NCBI GenBank assembly: GCA_037074705.1
Contig: CM073590.1
Location: 6,836,001-6,900,000 of the forward strand
Direction: 5' to 3'
Length of the DNA stretch: 64,000 nucleotides
From: Zhengitettix transpicula
Taxonomy: Eukaryota; Arthropoda; Insecta; Orthoptera; Tetrigidae
In this document: positions 49,781-62,317 of the stretch, piece after piece
How positions within the stretch are numbered: position 1 is the stretch's first letter
Layout: every line of letters starts with the position of its first letter
The notes under the pieces: generated by a model
Database searches by the model: none
What the model saw: the letters and a program-made list of their open reading frames with translations, nothing else
Told to the model about the DNA's origin: nothing
Made by a program: the position numbers and the translations under genes

Positions 49781-49930
49781 AATAAGCAACGACAATGGGA
49801 GAACCGATGGGTTAACGTAAAAATAAGAGAGCCACAACCCTGGGAAAACAGAAGGTTTAGCATGATAATAAGGATCATAGCAATTATTGAGTATCATAGT
49901 GTCTGTTTGTACATTAATAGCTGTGTTGTT

Positions 49931-50392
49931 TCATTTAATGTGAAGCACTTTTGAAATGAGTCTGGAATTGTACATGGTGCCAATGTCTAAAATCTTAGCA
50001 TTTTGCCAATCAAATGTATGTTTAGAATCTATGATATGTTTGGATACTACAGATTGTTTATTAATAGGAAGTTTGATATTAGACACATGTTACATGATAC
50101 GTGTATTAAAGGAACGTTTTGTTTGCCCTATGTAGCAGGAATTACAATTAGAGCAAGAGATGTTCTAAACAACACAATGTTTGCTGTAGGTGTCAAGTGG
50201 GTCCTTGTGGTATTTAATCAAGTAGGAAAGGGTATTAGTGGATCTGTAAATGATGGAAATTTGAGATTCTTTAAATATTTTGATAAATTTATGATGTAGA
50301 AATTTGTAATAAGGGAGTACGAGATCCCAGAAACGTTGTGTGGTATTTATATGATCACTTTTTTGTCTGAATTGGCTATCTTTCTTATTCAT
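49931..50392 (-). pseudogene. Penelope-like GIY-YIG endonuclease, inactivated
   Basis: One minus-strand frame runs from the element's 5' end to TGA at 49931-49933, interrupted by TAG (50165-50167) and TAA (50090-50092). Landmarks: SIIYRSTNTLSYLIK, a cysteine group (SCSNCNSC), the YIGQTKRSFNTRI motif, SVVSKHIIDSKHTFDW and SRLISKVLHIK. Together these are the endonuclease that in Penelope elements nicks DNA to start reverse transcription. The first stop sits at the tyrosine position of the GIY half; the second is where a Glu-His pair normally follows the R-containing helix. Both are one-base changes from the expected codons. The usual Glu near the end is Lys. The N-terminal residues before about 50260 belong to the terminal repeat, so the frame's ATG is probably not the original start. 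Confidence 0.85.
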
Positions 50393-50407
50393 TAATTCTA
50401 GGAATTA

Positions 50408-52120
50408 CCAAACATGGTGCACTTATTCATGAAACATAGAACATTATTACAAAAAAAAATTACTTTAAATATTTTCAATATCGTTCCAAATGTACTATGT
50501 TTACGGTCTCTGGAACGTTGCTCAGTTTCACAGATGACTTTTAAGTGGCCTCACGCTACGAGTCTTTCACGACCTCTTTCTCGCCAATATGTAGACGTTA
50601 TAAGACATGCTATCAATTTCACCAGATTCGGCTCGCGTCAAGTTGGTTCAGGATGCGGATGATTGATACCTCCATCTAAAATACGCAATATGCGTGTTCC
50701 TCGTCACCTTATTAAAACATTGCCCCAAAACTGACGGTTAAAGTAACAATGCTCCATATCCACGGTTCTGAATATATTTGCGGCATGCAATGCATGCATA
50801 ATTTTCCCAGCCGATGTGTTCTTGCGTGCGATGGCACCATTTCTTAACCAATTTTCCTCAGCTCATAACGATTATACAACAATTGTCAAATCATGGAGTG
50901 TTGATATTTCACGCTGTTGCGGTCCGCTTGCTCAATCACGAATTTGAATGGTTTAAGTCCCATAAACGTTCACCTTAAAATAACGATCATGACTACTGTT
51001 GGTCGTAATCTGAAATATATCATTTGAATAGAATAAAAACGGGTTCAATTTGAATGCGCAAAAATCCACGTATGTAAGAAAGCAATGCTTCATAATAATA
51101 AATTCAAACCAAACAAATTAAATTTAGTCATAACGATTGATTTAATAATTTATTTATAAAAGTAATTACAATTAAATAAATTTGAAAGAAGCTCTGAACA
51201 TAAAATCGATTCCTCTCTAGTCCAGACTTTCCATCTTGCTTTAACATTAGGAATATCTGTATTTTGAAAAAAATATAGCTAATATCCGAATTACTTTAAA
51301 AATTTACTTTGTTGTCACGTTTCCGTAAATTAAATTTTTCTTACTGACTTAATGAAAATATTAATAATCAGGATTAGCTTTTGACATAAATATTTAATTG
51401 TCTGTCATTTATAGGATAGCGCTTTTTTACCACATTACTGAACACTCATTGCTTTAGTAATATGTTCAATAAAGCTTTTACATACTCGAACTTTGAAGAG
51501 AAAACTAAATTGGTATGACTGAATTTTAAGTTCAAATATTTTCAAGTAGTGGACAGCCTTAAAGTTATTTACCACTTCAGAGAAAACCCGTTTTCGTGAT
51601 TTAACCTCATTAAAGCGGGTGGCAGTTTTATGTTGCTTGAAACCTAATTAAGCCTCTATATAACAACGGTTTAAAATTACATCGAGATCGTTCCGACTGT
51701 TTTGTTGAGAAAAGGTTTAACAAAAATGAAGATATTGGAGCACTCACCATTTAGTTTCAACACGTTGGAATGCAGTTTTATATTGCTTATACGTCTCTGT
51801 ATTACAGCGATATAAAGTTGCATCGATATCAGACCACACGATTCCTTGTGAAAATTGAACTAAGTTAGCGTGACAGACAGAAATTTTTTTGATACAGTCT
51901 CGAATGAACCTGATGTGTGAAACGTAAAGATATGTGTTCCATTCTAAGAAATGTACTGACAAAATTACTATTTTGTTAATATAAATACGCTCTTTTGTTC
52001 TCTTTAGGGATGTATCGTGCTACAATAAGTGCACATAGCCCGTAAAGTTACCTCTTTGAGACTGAGCTGGACTAAGTAAGGATTGAAGTTCCTCTAGCAT
52101 TTACACATTGTAACATTAAT
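50408..52120. other. non-coding DNA, nothing recognised
   Basis: Frames of 72-82 codons lack motifs; no shared repeat. Confidence 0.5.
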
Positions 52121-52913
52121 TCTATATTACAACTAGCTGAAGGTGCCCGGCGTTGCCCGAGATGTCATTTATCTATAACCCCCGATACGACTCCAATTTC
52201 GGCTGCTTTTGCGCAATTTTTATGTAACGCTACTCGAACCCTAATCATTATAATTAACTCTGAAAAATATTTCTTCAACGCAAATATCTACCGTGTTTCC
52301 ATGCTCCAAAATTTTCACCCCGCTACCCCTGCATCTGAGGGGTCAACGCCAATTTGAATGTCGTAAATAAACACAGCGACTTCCATAACCTTTGATTTGA
52401 CTCCAATCTCGGTTGTATTCGCGTTATTTTACTGTAAAGAATCTCCACCCCAAACCCGAAGGGTGTCCTTTTCACAGGGCGTAGGGGATGAAAATTGTAT
52501 TCAGATAGCATTGGTAGAAACACTATCAATATCTTTGACCCCTAAAAATATTTATCCGACTCAAATATCGGCTGTTTTAGTATGTTTAAATATTTCTACC
52601 CCCGCTTCTGGGGGTGGAAGACGCGTCTCACCCCGACAGTGTTTGTTTCCTGGTCGCAGAGAACACGTGTACGAAATTTGGTGAAAATTGCTCGACTGGT
52701 GTAGATTTGTATTTTATTTAGAAAACGTTTGTATGGGAAATAGAAAAGGGCTGTTTTTAGGGTTTTCCCGGAAATTATTAGATTTTTTCTCGCCTTTTAA
52801 ACCTTCCCTAGACCTTCACGAACATTTCAAGACTAAGATAAGATAAATCCGTTCAGCCGTTCTCGAGTTTTAGTGAGACTAACGAACAGCAATTCATTTT
52901 TATATATATAGAA
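52121..52913 (+). repeat. interspersed repeat of a common arthropod type (class unsure)
   Basis: It starts TCTATATTACAACTAGCTGA then GCCCGGCGTTGCCCGAG, and ends CCGTTCAGCCGTTCTCGAG, GACTAACGAACAGC and TATATATATAGAA. I know this pair of ends (a 'CCCGGCGTTGCCCG' head and a 'TTCAGCCGTTCTCGAG ... TATATAGA' tail) from arthropod genomes but cannot name the class with confidence. The interior has repeated short blocks (CGACTCCAATTTCGGCTG, TTGACTCCAATCTCGGTTG, CGACTCAAATATCGGCTG), suggesting internal subrepeats. It carries no domain-bearing frame. Confidence 0.6.
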
Positions 52914-55900
52914 GATAAAAATCCGGCAAAGAAATTATTTGGAGACTGGATGATCGTGACATAATTTTCTTAAGTAAAATCCATTTAACTATTATCAATC
53001 ATAATACTTGAGTATAAAACCTAAAGTATATATAATTAGTAAATGAAAGTTAAAAATTAACCTGCACGGAATTATGAGCCTTATAAAATTATGACGTGCG
53101 GTATATAGAGGAAAAACTGGAAAATACGCATCAACGGAAATAGTCTTCCATATATTCCAAAGAAAGAAACAACAAAAACTAAAATTATGAGAATCCACAA
53201 TGTGTATAGAAGTGGTGTTTATCTAATAAAACTTATAAGGTAATTTCACGTCTTTCTCAAAGACTTGCAATAAGTATTCTTAATTACTTCAACTCGTTAT
53301 ATTTGGGTTACCTACTGGAATTATGGAAAGTTTAGGTCGCCAGATATAGCAAGTCGTGTCAAGATACCGCAGAAAACCACTGCCCTGTAATTGTACTGGT
53401 GGTAGGCAAGAGGAACAGTTTAAATTCAACTTTTGTTACGGCAGCTTGGTAGTGTAAAAAATATACTGAAAACTAGTGCTATATTGTGATAATTTCAGGT
53501 TATGTTGTATACCAAACAACGTATCCGTAAAAGTACTCAGGTATTGCTGCTGATTACATATTCCGTTCCTAAGATTATAAATAGTGTGGTCAAGATTGGT
53601 AGAGGTGTAGTTCCATCTTCTCCGCAAGGGGACGTTCCCAACGGTCGACAATGCTCCCTGTACTTTCTGCCTTCATATATCTCACGACCTATAAATTATT
53701 CTCAGGTATTAGGCGTGTGCGGGATACATAGTTTCTTATTTGTCATATTCTCTTCCTTAAAACGTTCAATATCCTAATGGGATATCTGGTCATTGTCAGG
53801 TTTAACGAGAAAAGTTTATCTCAAGTTCTTTGTAATGTTCATTCTACAATACTGACCTTCATTCCATTAAGAATTTTTATTCAGTTATATAATTCTGGAA
53901 ATATGTTTTTCATGCGTCGAGAAAATAATTTATTTCCAAAAGAATCATGGGTGATTTTTTCAGGTCGATTTGATGAAAATATTTAACGCCATACAACATT
54001 TATCGCTTGACTGAAGCTCGAGGATCGCTAATCTCTAAATGGCAAGGAGAGTAGGAGCAAGAACTGGGAGGCTGCGTAATCCTGGTGCCATCAGCGCTCT
54101 TGGAAGCGCCAACCACTAAATCACCTTATCCTACTAGTATGTCGGGAGAATGGCAAACTAACCTCAGAGGCATTACGAGGTTCTTCTTGAGACATGCGTT
54201 TATGAAAGCGCGTAAACATCGGCGGATCGTACCCAAACATAAAAACTGCCCTCAAGTATTTTACACCGGAATGCAACGACACTTTAAATTTTAGCACTAG
54301 TCAACTTGAATGCATAAACCACCAATAGACATATAGCTTGTTTAAAGTGAACTGATGACAGTTTTTTTTTGTAAATATCCAAGTCATGACAAGCCAAATT
54401 ATGTTTCGACCATTAATTATTCGTGCTTGTGTTATTATAATCCATGATTCCGTCTCGTTGTTATAATAAAATAAAATTAGTTGTAACTGTTGCATTGTTG
54501 CTGATTACAGCATATATCATGACTAATTTTATGACGTTTTCTATTCTGTATTACCTTATGTTAAGCTCTTAATGCCACAATGCAGACAATATTAAATGTA
54601 ATTAATCACTAAATTAATAGTTGTGACTACCTTACCAATTTTTCTCTTCAATTTATATTAACAGGGTTTGTTAATCCTAACAGTTAATCCCACAGGATTG
54701 TATGCCTCGAAAGTTTCCATACAATGCAATATTTTCTGGAATTTACCAATTCCTTATTTTTCTGTACTTTTCTGTACATCCTTAACTAAATTCCAAAAAC
54801 CAAATTCTCTTTTCTGCATTTACTTTTGCAATTATATTATGTTCATTTTATCATGAATCCATACTTAAATTTTTGTAAAACTTTTTCAAAAATCCCATCA
54901 TTGATCATTATTTTTACTTTGAGTTATTCTACTTTACCTTATTCTTATTATAATTTAGTCTTAGCTTCGTTCGTACTTCGTAACCGTGTTTCCAAAATAG
55001 GTTTTCAGAAATAAAGGAATCAATTTTAATACTGAATATGCCAGGTGTAAATTCGAGGCTACTGTATGGAGTATGTAAATTTTTCTTAAATATGACGTCA
55101 TGTAGCAGGTACATGGTATCATAAGAAAATACAATAGTCATTACAATAAGAAGCTGTAAAATCGGAGCGCCATTTTGTATTTAAAAGTGCAGTGAGACAT
55201 TTATTTTACTTACGTTTTTGCATACGAGATTATTATAGTCAAACTAATACCTCCAGATAAACAAGATAATTAAAAACTTAGAGTAAAAAAAATAAAATTA
55301 TTTATAATAAAAACATAAAAATTCGGTTCTGTTTGACAGTTATTCTAAAAATGCATAAATATATACAAAACTTGTAAAATGTAATTTATTAATTACATAA
55401 TCCAATATTTTTTAATATAATAAACAAATTTCAACTTTGAAAAGCTTTCCGCATTTTCCCTATTCCAAAACATAATCGTATAAAATTTCTTCAGTGTGTA
55501 ATTATTGAATTAATGAGTTATTATCATAGGGTCATTGCAACTAATTGTAACATAATAATTTGATTATATTCGAGTTAAATGGTATATTTTTTGTGGAAAT
55601 TTTATAAAAATTTTGTTTTAGAATATCAAACAGATTAAAGCAAATATCAACAGTTTTTCAACATTAAAATAAGTAGTAATAAGAAATTTACCTCGTTGTT
55701 TCTTTACGTGACTCATAAAAACTATGGCGCTTTATAATTAAGAAATTTCGAAACATATCATTAATAGTAAGTTAACAAATTATTTTGATTTTAGAAAACT
55801 GACATTCAATTTTAGATGTGGATAATATCTCGCGCGACAGTGGTTGCAAATATTGATTAAATGAGGAACATATTTTTAAAAAATAATTGTAATTTTTCAG

Positions 55901-58553
55901 TGTCAGAACGTAAAAATCAAAATTCAATGAATGTATAAATATGTCTTTATATGCACACACTTTACATGACACGCGGACGTTTACTTTAACCTCTGGTAAA
56001 ACAACGTCTATTTGGTTCAAGTTACTTTGAGTAACAATCTACCTTTGCGTGGCCGATATCTACTAATTCCATATACTTGCGACACACTACATTACATAAA
56101 TGCCTTATTGACCAGTGAAGGAACGTCTGCCAGCTTGCAGATGTTAACCGCATTCATTTCGTGTTTGTACCTCGTCTCTATTACGTTAAGGAATTTGTTT
56201 ACTAACATTAATTACAAGCTTTATTAACAGAAAGGCTGGAACGTGGAAATTCTATGCTAAGCTGTCGCCAAGCTCAAAGCCGTTTCATTTAGCAGGACCC
56301 TGCGCTATGCGCGTGGTATTGGAAGAACACAAGCAGAACACACCACCAAGAGGAAAAGAATCGGAAAGTAGCTCGTATACAGTAAATAAAACAACTCCAG
56401 TATTCTTGAAAGTATGTAACGTAGAATTTCCTAATAAAATCCCAATTTTTTTACTTTAAGTTTCAACATAATTTTGTTTGTTAGTCGGAAATTTAACACG
56501 AGTTTCGAGAATAAGTCATTGTTTTGTATACTGAAATTCAGACCTGTTTATCGGGACTAGATTAGTTGCCACAAAGCTAAGAAACCACGTTACAGAGGTT
56601 GATAAATTGTTATACTGTACGATTGTTTATTAACAACAAATTAGGCTAGCTTAAACTAGTGGCTCTCAAACGGGCCACTGTTCCCAGTTTAATAGTTTCT
56701 ATACCTCTACTATCCATAATTTTATTTACTCTGTTCCCTTTTATGCACAAATATGTGCTATTTCCATGAGTGCTCAGGACGTAAATAAAAATGCACTCAG
56801 ACGTACTTTTGTGCATTGGACACCACCACAAATATTAACAAATCTGCATGTCAATGTATTTTACATAGAACTGGGTAAACTAGGATATTTCTCACATCCG
56901 TGCACCCCACTGGTCGTTTTAAATAATGAACGTGCTTACTCGACTGACGTTTAGACTGTCCCAGTCAATTATACTTTGAAAATTGTTTTCGTTTGTAATT
57001 CTATAACCTACAATCGTTTTATGATTGCATGTGTAAGTTATAATATAGTAAAAATAATTATCTGAGGCAAAATTTGTGTAATTTTGAAGATCTTATGTAG
57101 TTGTAAGGACTTAATGTCTTGTGGTTTTCTTAGTATGGAAAGAAACGCGATGAAGCCGACGTAGAAGAATAGGCCTATAGTGCAGAGTTTTCCGTTTGTC
57201 TTCGAGCGCATGCAAAAGAGATTAAAACGACTGACAGGGCGGACTCTTGAGAGTCACCATGTGTTCCTTGACAGCAGGCGGGTCGTGTTCTGTCCGCGAA
57301 TGCACAGTGCCACTGCAAATAACTGCACGCTAATTGAATTTCCCGTCTCCCAACGCTGTTTCCGCATTAGCGTAGCCTGCGAGGTCCATGTTGCGCAGTT
57401 TTGCTACATGTTCCTAGTTACCACATTATTCAACAATGCTCTGTTATTCACGCTTGTCTCTGCTTTCAATGCTCTCTGGAAAGGGAGATATTAAGCAGTG
57501 TAACGCAGCTAAATGCTACGTTGAATTTAATTCAAATGTTCGTCAAAGCAAAAGAGCACACCATTCATTATCAAGGCGCGGTCTTTCAGGAATACGGGCA
57601 AATGCAAATGTTAATAGGAATGTGCGTACAGTTAATTATGCAGTTTGTTAATCCCGTGCACATACATCGATGACAGGCGAATGTTTCATATTGATGGTCG
57701 ACGTAGATATTAACTTATTTCCACCGGTAAAAAAATTAACAGTACTGGGCATGCTGGTGAAGAAAAGCACAGAGCATATTAAAATTTTGAGGAAGAAAGA
57801 CTCCATCCTTTAGTAAGGAAGAAAGAATAGCAAAATTTCTCTAACTCAAGTCCCCAGTTATGATTGCTATTCAAAATGGGTGTATTTACGGCCATTCTTA
57901 ATGGAATGTTAAAATAAGATTATTCGTTGGAAAGAGAATTAATTTCTCTAAAACGTTTATTCTTTGACAAATTAGTTTACTTCCAACCATTTGGGAGATA
58001 TCAGACTAGAAATATAGCAAACTGCATTCTCTTCGAAAATGTCGTAAATTTTACGAACGATTTCTACCACTTTGTTCGACCGAGTTTCGTACTTGAAATA
58101 CACCATTCGATGCAGAACTTTATTCTCTACAATATATTACCGAACATTATTTTCAATTGAATGCTTAGTGATTTTCCTGCTAGCAGAAATCTGAAAAGAG
58201 GAGCAAAATTTCGTGGTTTTTATGCCACAGAAACGTTGTCCGGAAAACTTGGTTTTGCCCGCGGAGGTCTCCTCATCGTCGTAGCTACTATGCTACTGGC
58301 AAAATTAAATGAAAGTATTAACATAAAACAATAATAGATTAGAATTGATTCATTTTCTATGAATCCCCTCGAAAAGTAAAGCTTCAAGGATGTGTGTTTT
58401 ACATTGATTTGAAACTATAATTAACAATTTTATTTTCAAAATAATCGTCTGTAATAATAATATAGCATAAGTATTTTATCTGGATAAAATGATTAATTAT
58501 TTTTTTTACTGTTAAAAAGTCGATATAATTTTAATTTACGAACAGATGAAATG
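52914..58553. other. AT-rich non-coding DNA, no gene seen
   Basis: Many overlapping short frames (up to 104 codons at 57180-57494 +), none with motifs, and no repeat shared with the rest of the window. Confidence 0.5.
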
Positions 58554-58677
58554 CTTTCAAACGAAGCTCAGTCAAACAGGCTAGGAAATTGAATTAAAGC
58601 CTCAGGACTGAGAATCGAACCAAGGGATCCCCACTTTAATTCATTTCATAGCCTCTTTGTCTGAGCTTTGTTTGAAA
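58554..58677 (-). repeat. SINE family B tail, inverted duplication around a box B
   Basis: Two arms of about 42 bp (58554-58598 and 58633-58677) are near-perfect reverse complements. Both contain AAGCTCAG, AGGCTA and GAATTAAAG. The loop on the minus strand holds GGTTCGATTCTC, a good box B. The arms match the SINE family B tail at 25.93-25.98 kb. The transcript would fold into a long hairpin. Confidence 0.6.
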
Positions 58678-60634
58678 AAAACTTCTGTTCTGGAATTGAA
58701 ATCAATGCACCTGTGTTAAATTTACACATAGTATCCTTTCTTTATTGAGGTCTTTAATTTAGACAGTGAAGAATCTGAGTTAGTAAACTGTAAGCTTGTG
58801 TTTAGGTCCATACAATTTACGGAGGAAATTAGCGCGTGATGCAGAGTTCATGCGGATAGTTCCCAAGTAATGGTCCCATGTACGATTCTTAGTCCAGCAG
58901 ATATTTTTCCATCCTGTTCCTTTAATTCAATATAATTATTAATATTTTCACATAGAATGTTACTGAAAGTTGACAACTCCATTTTACCAAATGAAATAAA
59001 TCGAAATAAAAATGCGGTGTCTAAATTTATGATTAATGACCCATTTGAAGTAGAGAAGATGAAACATTCCAAAAGAAGGCGCTTTTATGTTTTAGGCAAA
59101 GATTGTCATTTCATTTTTGTTTCTCTCCTTAACTACTTTCGTTTTCCATTTCGAACCCCTACATTAGACTCGTTTCTTGGCTTATTTTCTAAGAAAATTT
59201 CATTTTCCTTACGTAGATTTAAAACGAGAAATACAGTATTCATGAAAAGTCACTCGAACAATGCGCTATAACATCGGCAATGTTCTTTTACCAACCCACT
59301 GAAACTGAACCGTATATACGCTGTATGTATCCTTAAGGGGCTCCTATCTTATGGATTTCAATGGTTTTCTCCTCGGGGAAAGAAATGCGTGACGTTATGT
59401 ATGCATTTGAAAAGTTTCTTTATCGTCTGTAAGAGCGGATCTGAATGTGGCACAAAAAGAAACGCCAGCGGCATTCCAAGTCCTGTTTCTATTTCGAATC
59501 CTCTGCTCACACCTGGCGACTTCCGGCGACGTAAATCAAACTTTATCCTGGCCGACAAATTCCCGTGAAGCCAAGTTGCGCACGCAAGATTCATAGCCAT
59601 CCCCATTCAAATTCTCTGAAGATAATTGTTTGCTTGTTTATGTAGTATTATTTCCCCGATAAGAATTTCAAACACAAATTATGCTCGTAGCGTTTAAATG
59701 AGCTATAACATATACGGTCGTAAATTATTAGTTCAATCAGTTTGTGGGAAACGGTAGTGAGATTTATTGCCCACCTGGTTGATATTTATTCAAAATTTCT
59801 TTATCGTTTTCGCTCTTCGCGTCCATAACCCAATTGGCGAGCCCGTATCAGTGCGAGAACGGTTACAATTTCGGTCAGTTTAATTGAATCGTAATGAGCG
59901 TGAATTGCGGTGCACATGAAAATGAAAGCGGTATTCTATTTCCGGTCTGTTAACACTTTAGCATGAATGCTTCCAAGTTTGTAATTTCTAAATGGTCAAC
60001 GACCTGCGTCGCTATGTGCGGCATTGCGAAACTCTTCTCTCTACGGGTCGACACGACTTCAATCGATGAACGTAAAATATCTTGAGCAACGAGTGAGTAT
60101 TAAACTTGCATGACTGTGCGGGATACACCTGTAGCTGGAACTAAATGACACGCCGACAATTTGCAAACACATACCTAGGGGAATATTCTCGTAGCAATCG
60201 ATATCTATGCACGAAACTGTCTGTGCATCATAGGAAGAAAGGAACCAAACAACACTAGTTCGCAAATAGGGAGTTTTTAAGATAAGATTTTCGTTTATAA
60301 TTTTCGTTTCCAGTGCGTGGATATTTTAATAAATTAATAATTAATATATTAATAACTTAATAAATTAAAAAATTGAGAAAATAAAGAAACTTTTAGGAAG
60401 CAGAAAAGCTGACGGTAACGTTTTTACTAATAAAATTTTTACCTACTACAAACAAACTCGGTCGTCTCCTATAAATGTTTACATAATATTCATTTTTCTC
60501 GAGAAGTGTTCATATCGCGAATATAATATCTTATTTGTGTATGGACAGTTTACGTTGTTTGGTGACGCCTTTTAATGGCAATGGTGCATTTAATTTGAAA
60601 TGGTGTTTAAGAGACAGGAATGTAACTCATTTTC
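58678..60634. other. non-coding DNA with GC-enriched parts
   Basis: GC-enriched stretches at about 59360-59620 and 59800-60180 match no repeat here. Frames of 68-104 codons have no domain. Confidence 0.45.
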
Positions 60635-60885
60635 AGTTTATTAGATAATTAAATAGACAACTAACAGATAGAATGAAGTGATAATATAAATACCAAACTT
60701 TCTGTAATCGTTGTTGCTTTTGTCAGGATATTAAATACGCAAGAGCCGTGAGAACGACACAACCTCACAATACACGTGACGATCTCTTAAGCATTTAATC
60801 ACCTGGCGAAAGCGAGGAGTAGTGCAGACACGTTGTGTGGTATTTAAATTATCACTCTGTTATTTGGATATTTCTTATCTAATTA
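60635..60885. mobile_element. Penelope-like foldback with two opposed motifs, family P1, copy h
   Basis: Left TTAGATAATTAAATAGACAA, AAGTGATAATATAAATACCA and right TGGTATTTAAATTATCACT, TCTTATCTAATTA are inverted copies of the family end. Unlike the other short copies, each half keeps a motif core: CTGACAA on the minus strand (left half) and CTGGCGA on the plus strand (right half), about 105 bp apart. Strongly diverged; no target duplication could be fixed. Confidence 0.6.
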
Positions 60886-61469
60886 GACCCTTTTTTATAT
60901 TTACTTATTTCATTTTCGGCTTGTAAAATGTTTTTCAGAATCCGAAAATGATTCCTTTAAACTGAAACTGTTTTAATATGTTTTTTTTTTGTGAACATAA
61001 TATGTTTCGTGCCGAAGTGTTCTTGAAGCGATTGTGGAAACATTATGAAGAACTTTAATCCCTTATCGAAATAGGATTTGTCTTCCTTCGAAGCTGTAAT
61101 TTACTAAATACTATATGACGGCGATTTTGAGCCAAAATAAATTTTCTGTTGGTATTTATTTGTAACTGGGAAGTGAATAGTAATTTTACTAAACTCCAGA
61201 CGTTTTAAAAAGACGCAAAAATAATGCATCTGTCAAAAATGGGCTCATTGTACCCTAGGTCGATAGTAGAACTGGGTCAATCTGTCGCCATCTTGACTAA
61301 TCTCTGATTCAACAAGTTATGACGGTATTGAAAGGTCTACCCTACGCAGGCATTTCGAAGCTGCTTCCAAATAATTTAATGGTTACTTCACAAAAATTCT
61401 TCCCTAAAAGAACAAAATAAGGAAGGTTGAAATGAAAAATACCAGAAATTTATAATAATATAAATAAAC
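60886..61469. other. non-coding DNA, nothing recognised
   Basis: AT-rich; no frame or repeat I can support. Confidence 0.5.
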
Positions 61470-61665
61470 AACTATACTACTGCCTTGAGTCAGAAAATTA
61501 TGTATATTAAAAACAATTAATTATACAAACATTGCCTCTAAAGTTATGCATGATTTATATCCAAAAGTATTAAAACTGTGTAACGAGAAGATGCCGTAAG
61601 AAGTAACGAAACGCCGTATAATTAATGTTGGTTAATAGATATATTATTTATAACGTAGTATGTTA
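61470..61665 (+). mobile_element. Penelope-like terminal fragment, family P2, copy c
   Basis: CTTGAGTCAG, then ATTGCCTCTAAAGTTATGCA and TGATTTATAT, parallels copy a. The core at 61585-61618 reads GAGAAGA, a weak stem II, GAAAC, GCC and GTA, so the 3' half is kept while the CTGAAGA half and stem II have decayed. AATGTTGGTTAATAG follows, as in copy a (GTTAAC). Confidence 0.5.
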
Positions 61666-62019
61666 TATATTAAACACTAAATGGAAATCTTTATTACTCG
61701 AATAAGTTTATTGATATGCAAATTTGGCTATAGTAATTGTCCTTTTTAAATGATTCGGAATCCCTAAACATAACTTATTACGATTGTCACGATTCTCTAA
61801 GACTACACTTATATTTAGATAAAGAATGTGTGTGATGTTTATATTATCAAAGACTATTTGTTCTAATTAGACATTTTGTATTTTGTAATTTTAAATGAAT
61901 TTAACGCTCAGAAAATTTTGGTTGACCAATTTTTCTTTAAGGGAGCATTGTTGACAGGTCCTCCAACAATGACGATTTTTATACACGATTCCGCCAGATT
62001 AGCTCTATGTTCTGGTTGA
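61666..62019. other. non-coding DNA, nothing recognised
   Basis: No shared repeat or family-like frame. Confidence 0.45.
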
Positions 62020-62317
62020 TTAATACAGTAGTGTAAGATTTGGGTTTTGTTCTGTCTTCATAAATTTCTGACGTGTTAATGCACATATTTCAAGAATCCT
62101 CTCGCAGGTGAACCTTCCCAGATAGGTCTGGAGGAGGCTACCTTTCCGGATGTCTTCACATCTCTCTCGTTTTTGAACCAAGGTTTCCACATGCCGAGGC
62201 ACCTCGGCCTGATTTTAGAGGTGTATGTTCCGGGGTCGCAGACCTTGGGCATACGGTAAGAGTTGTCCGCTATTCCCATTGGAATAGTCAGCCTGCTGCC
62301 TCCTAAACTGGTCGAGG
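62020..62317. other. GC-richer stretch leading into retroposon R copy d
   Basis: About 300 bp with balanced composition, joined to the retroposon without a visible break. A 102-codon minus frame (62384-62076) crosses the junction and has no domain. It may be the upstream part of the same retroposon, more complete here than in the other copies; a weak prelude (CGATGCCTGGAGAAGGG) exists only in copy a. Confidence 0.35.

Larger units (their letters stand above)
49586..50407 (-). mobile_element. Penelope-like element with endonuclease frame and 14-bp target duplication, family P1, copy g
   Basis: The insertion (49600-50393, about 794 bp) lies between exact copies of AATTCTAGGAATTA (49586-49599 and 50394-50407). 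Read on the minus strand it has a 65-bp end starting AATAAGAAAGATAGCCAATT, a GIY-YIG endonuclease frame, and a spacer with GTTAACCCATCGG. A terminal repeat follows, with the hammerhead-like block, then GGCTATC-TTCTTATT and a 35-bp outer tail. The two ends are inverted relative to each other, as reported for Penelope terminal repeats. The reverse transcriptase is missing, so the copy is 5'-truncated. It identifies all other P1 copies as Penelope-derived. Confidence 0.85.

Noticed and set aside
58195..58260. Third hammerhead-like motif (GTGG/CCAC stem followed by AGAAACGTTGTC)
   Set aside because: The CTGANGA core is not next to the stem, so the required geometry is absent.
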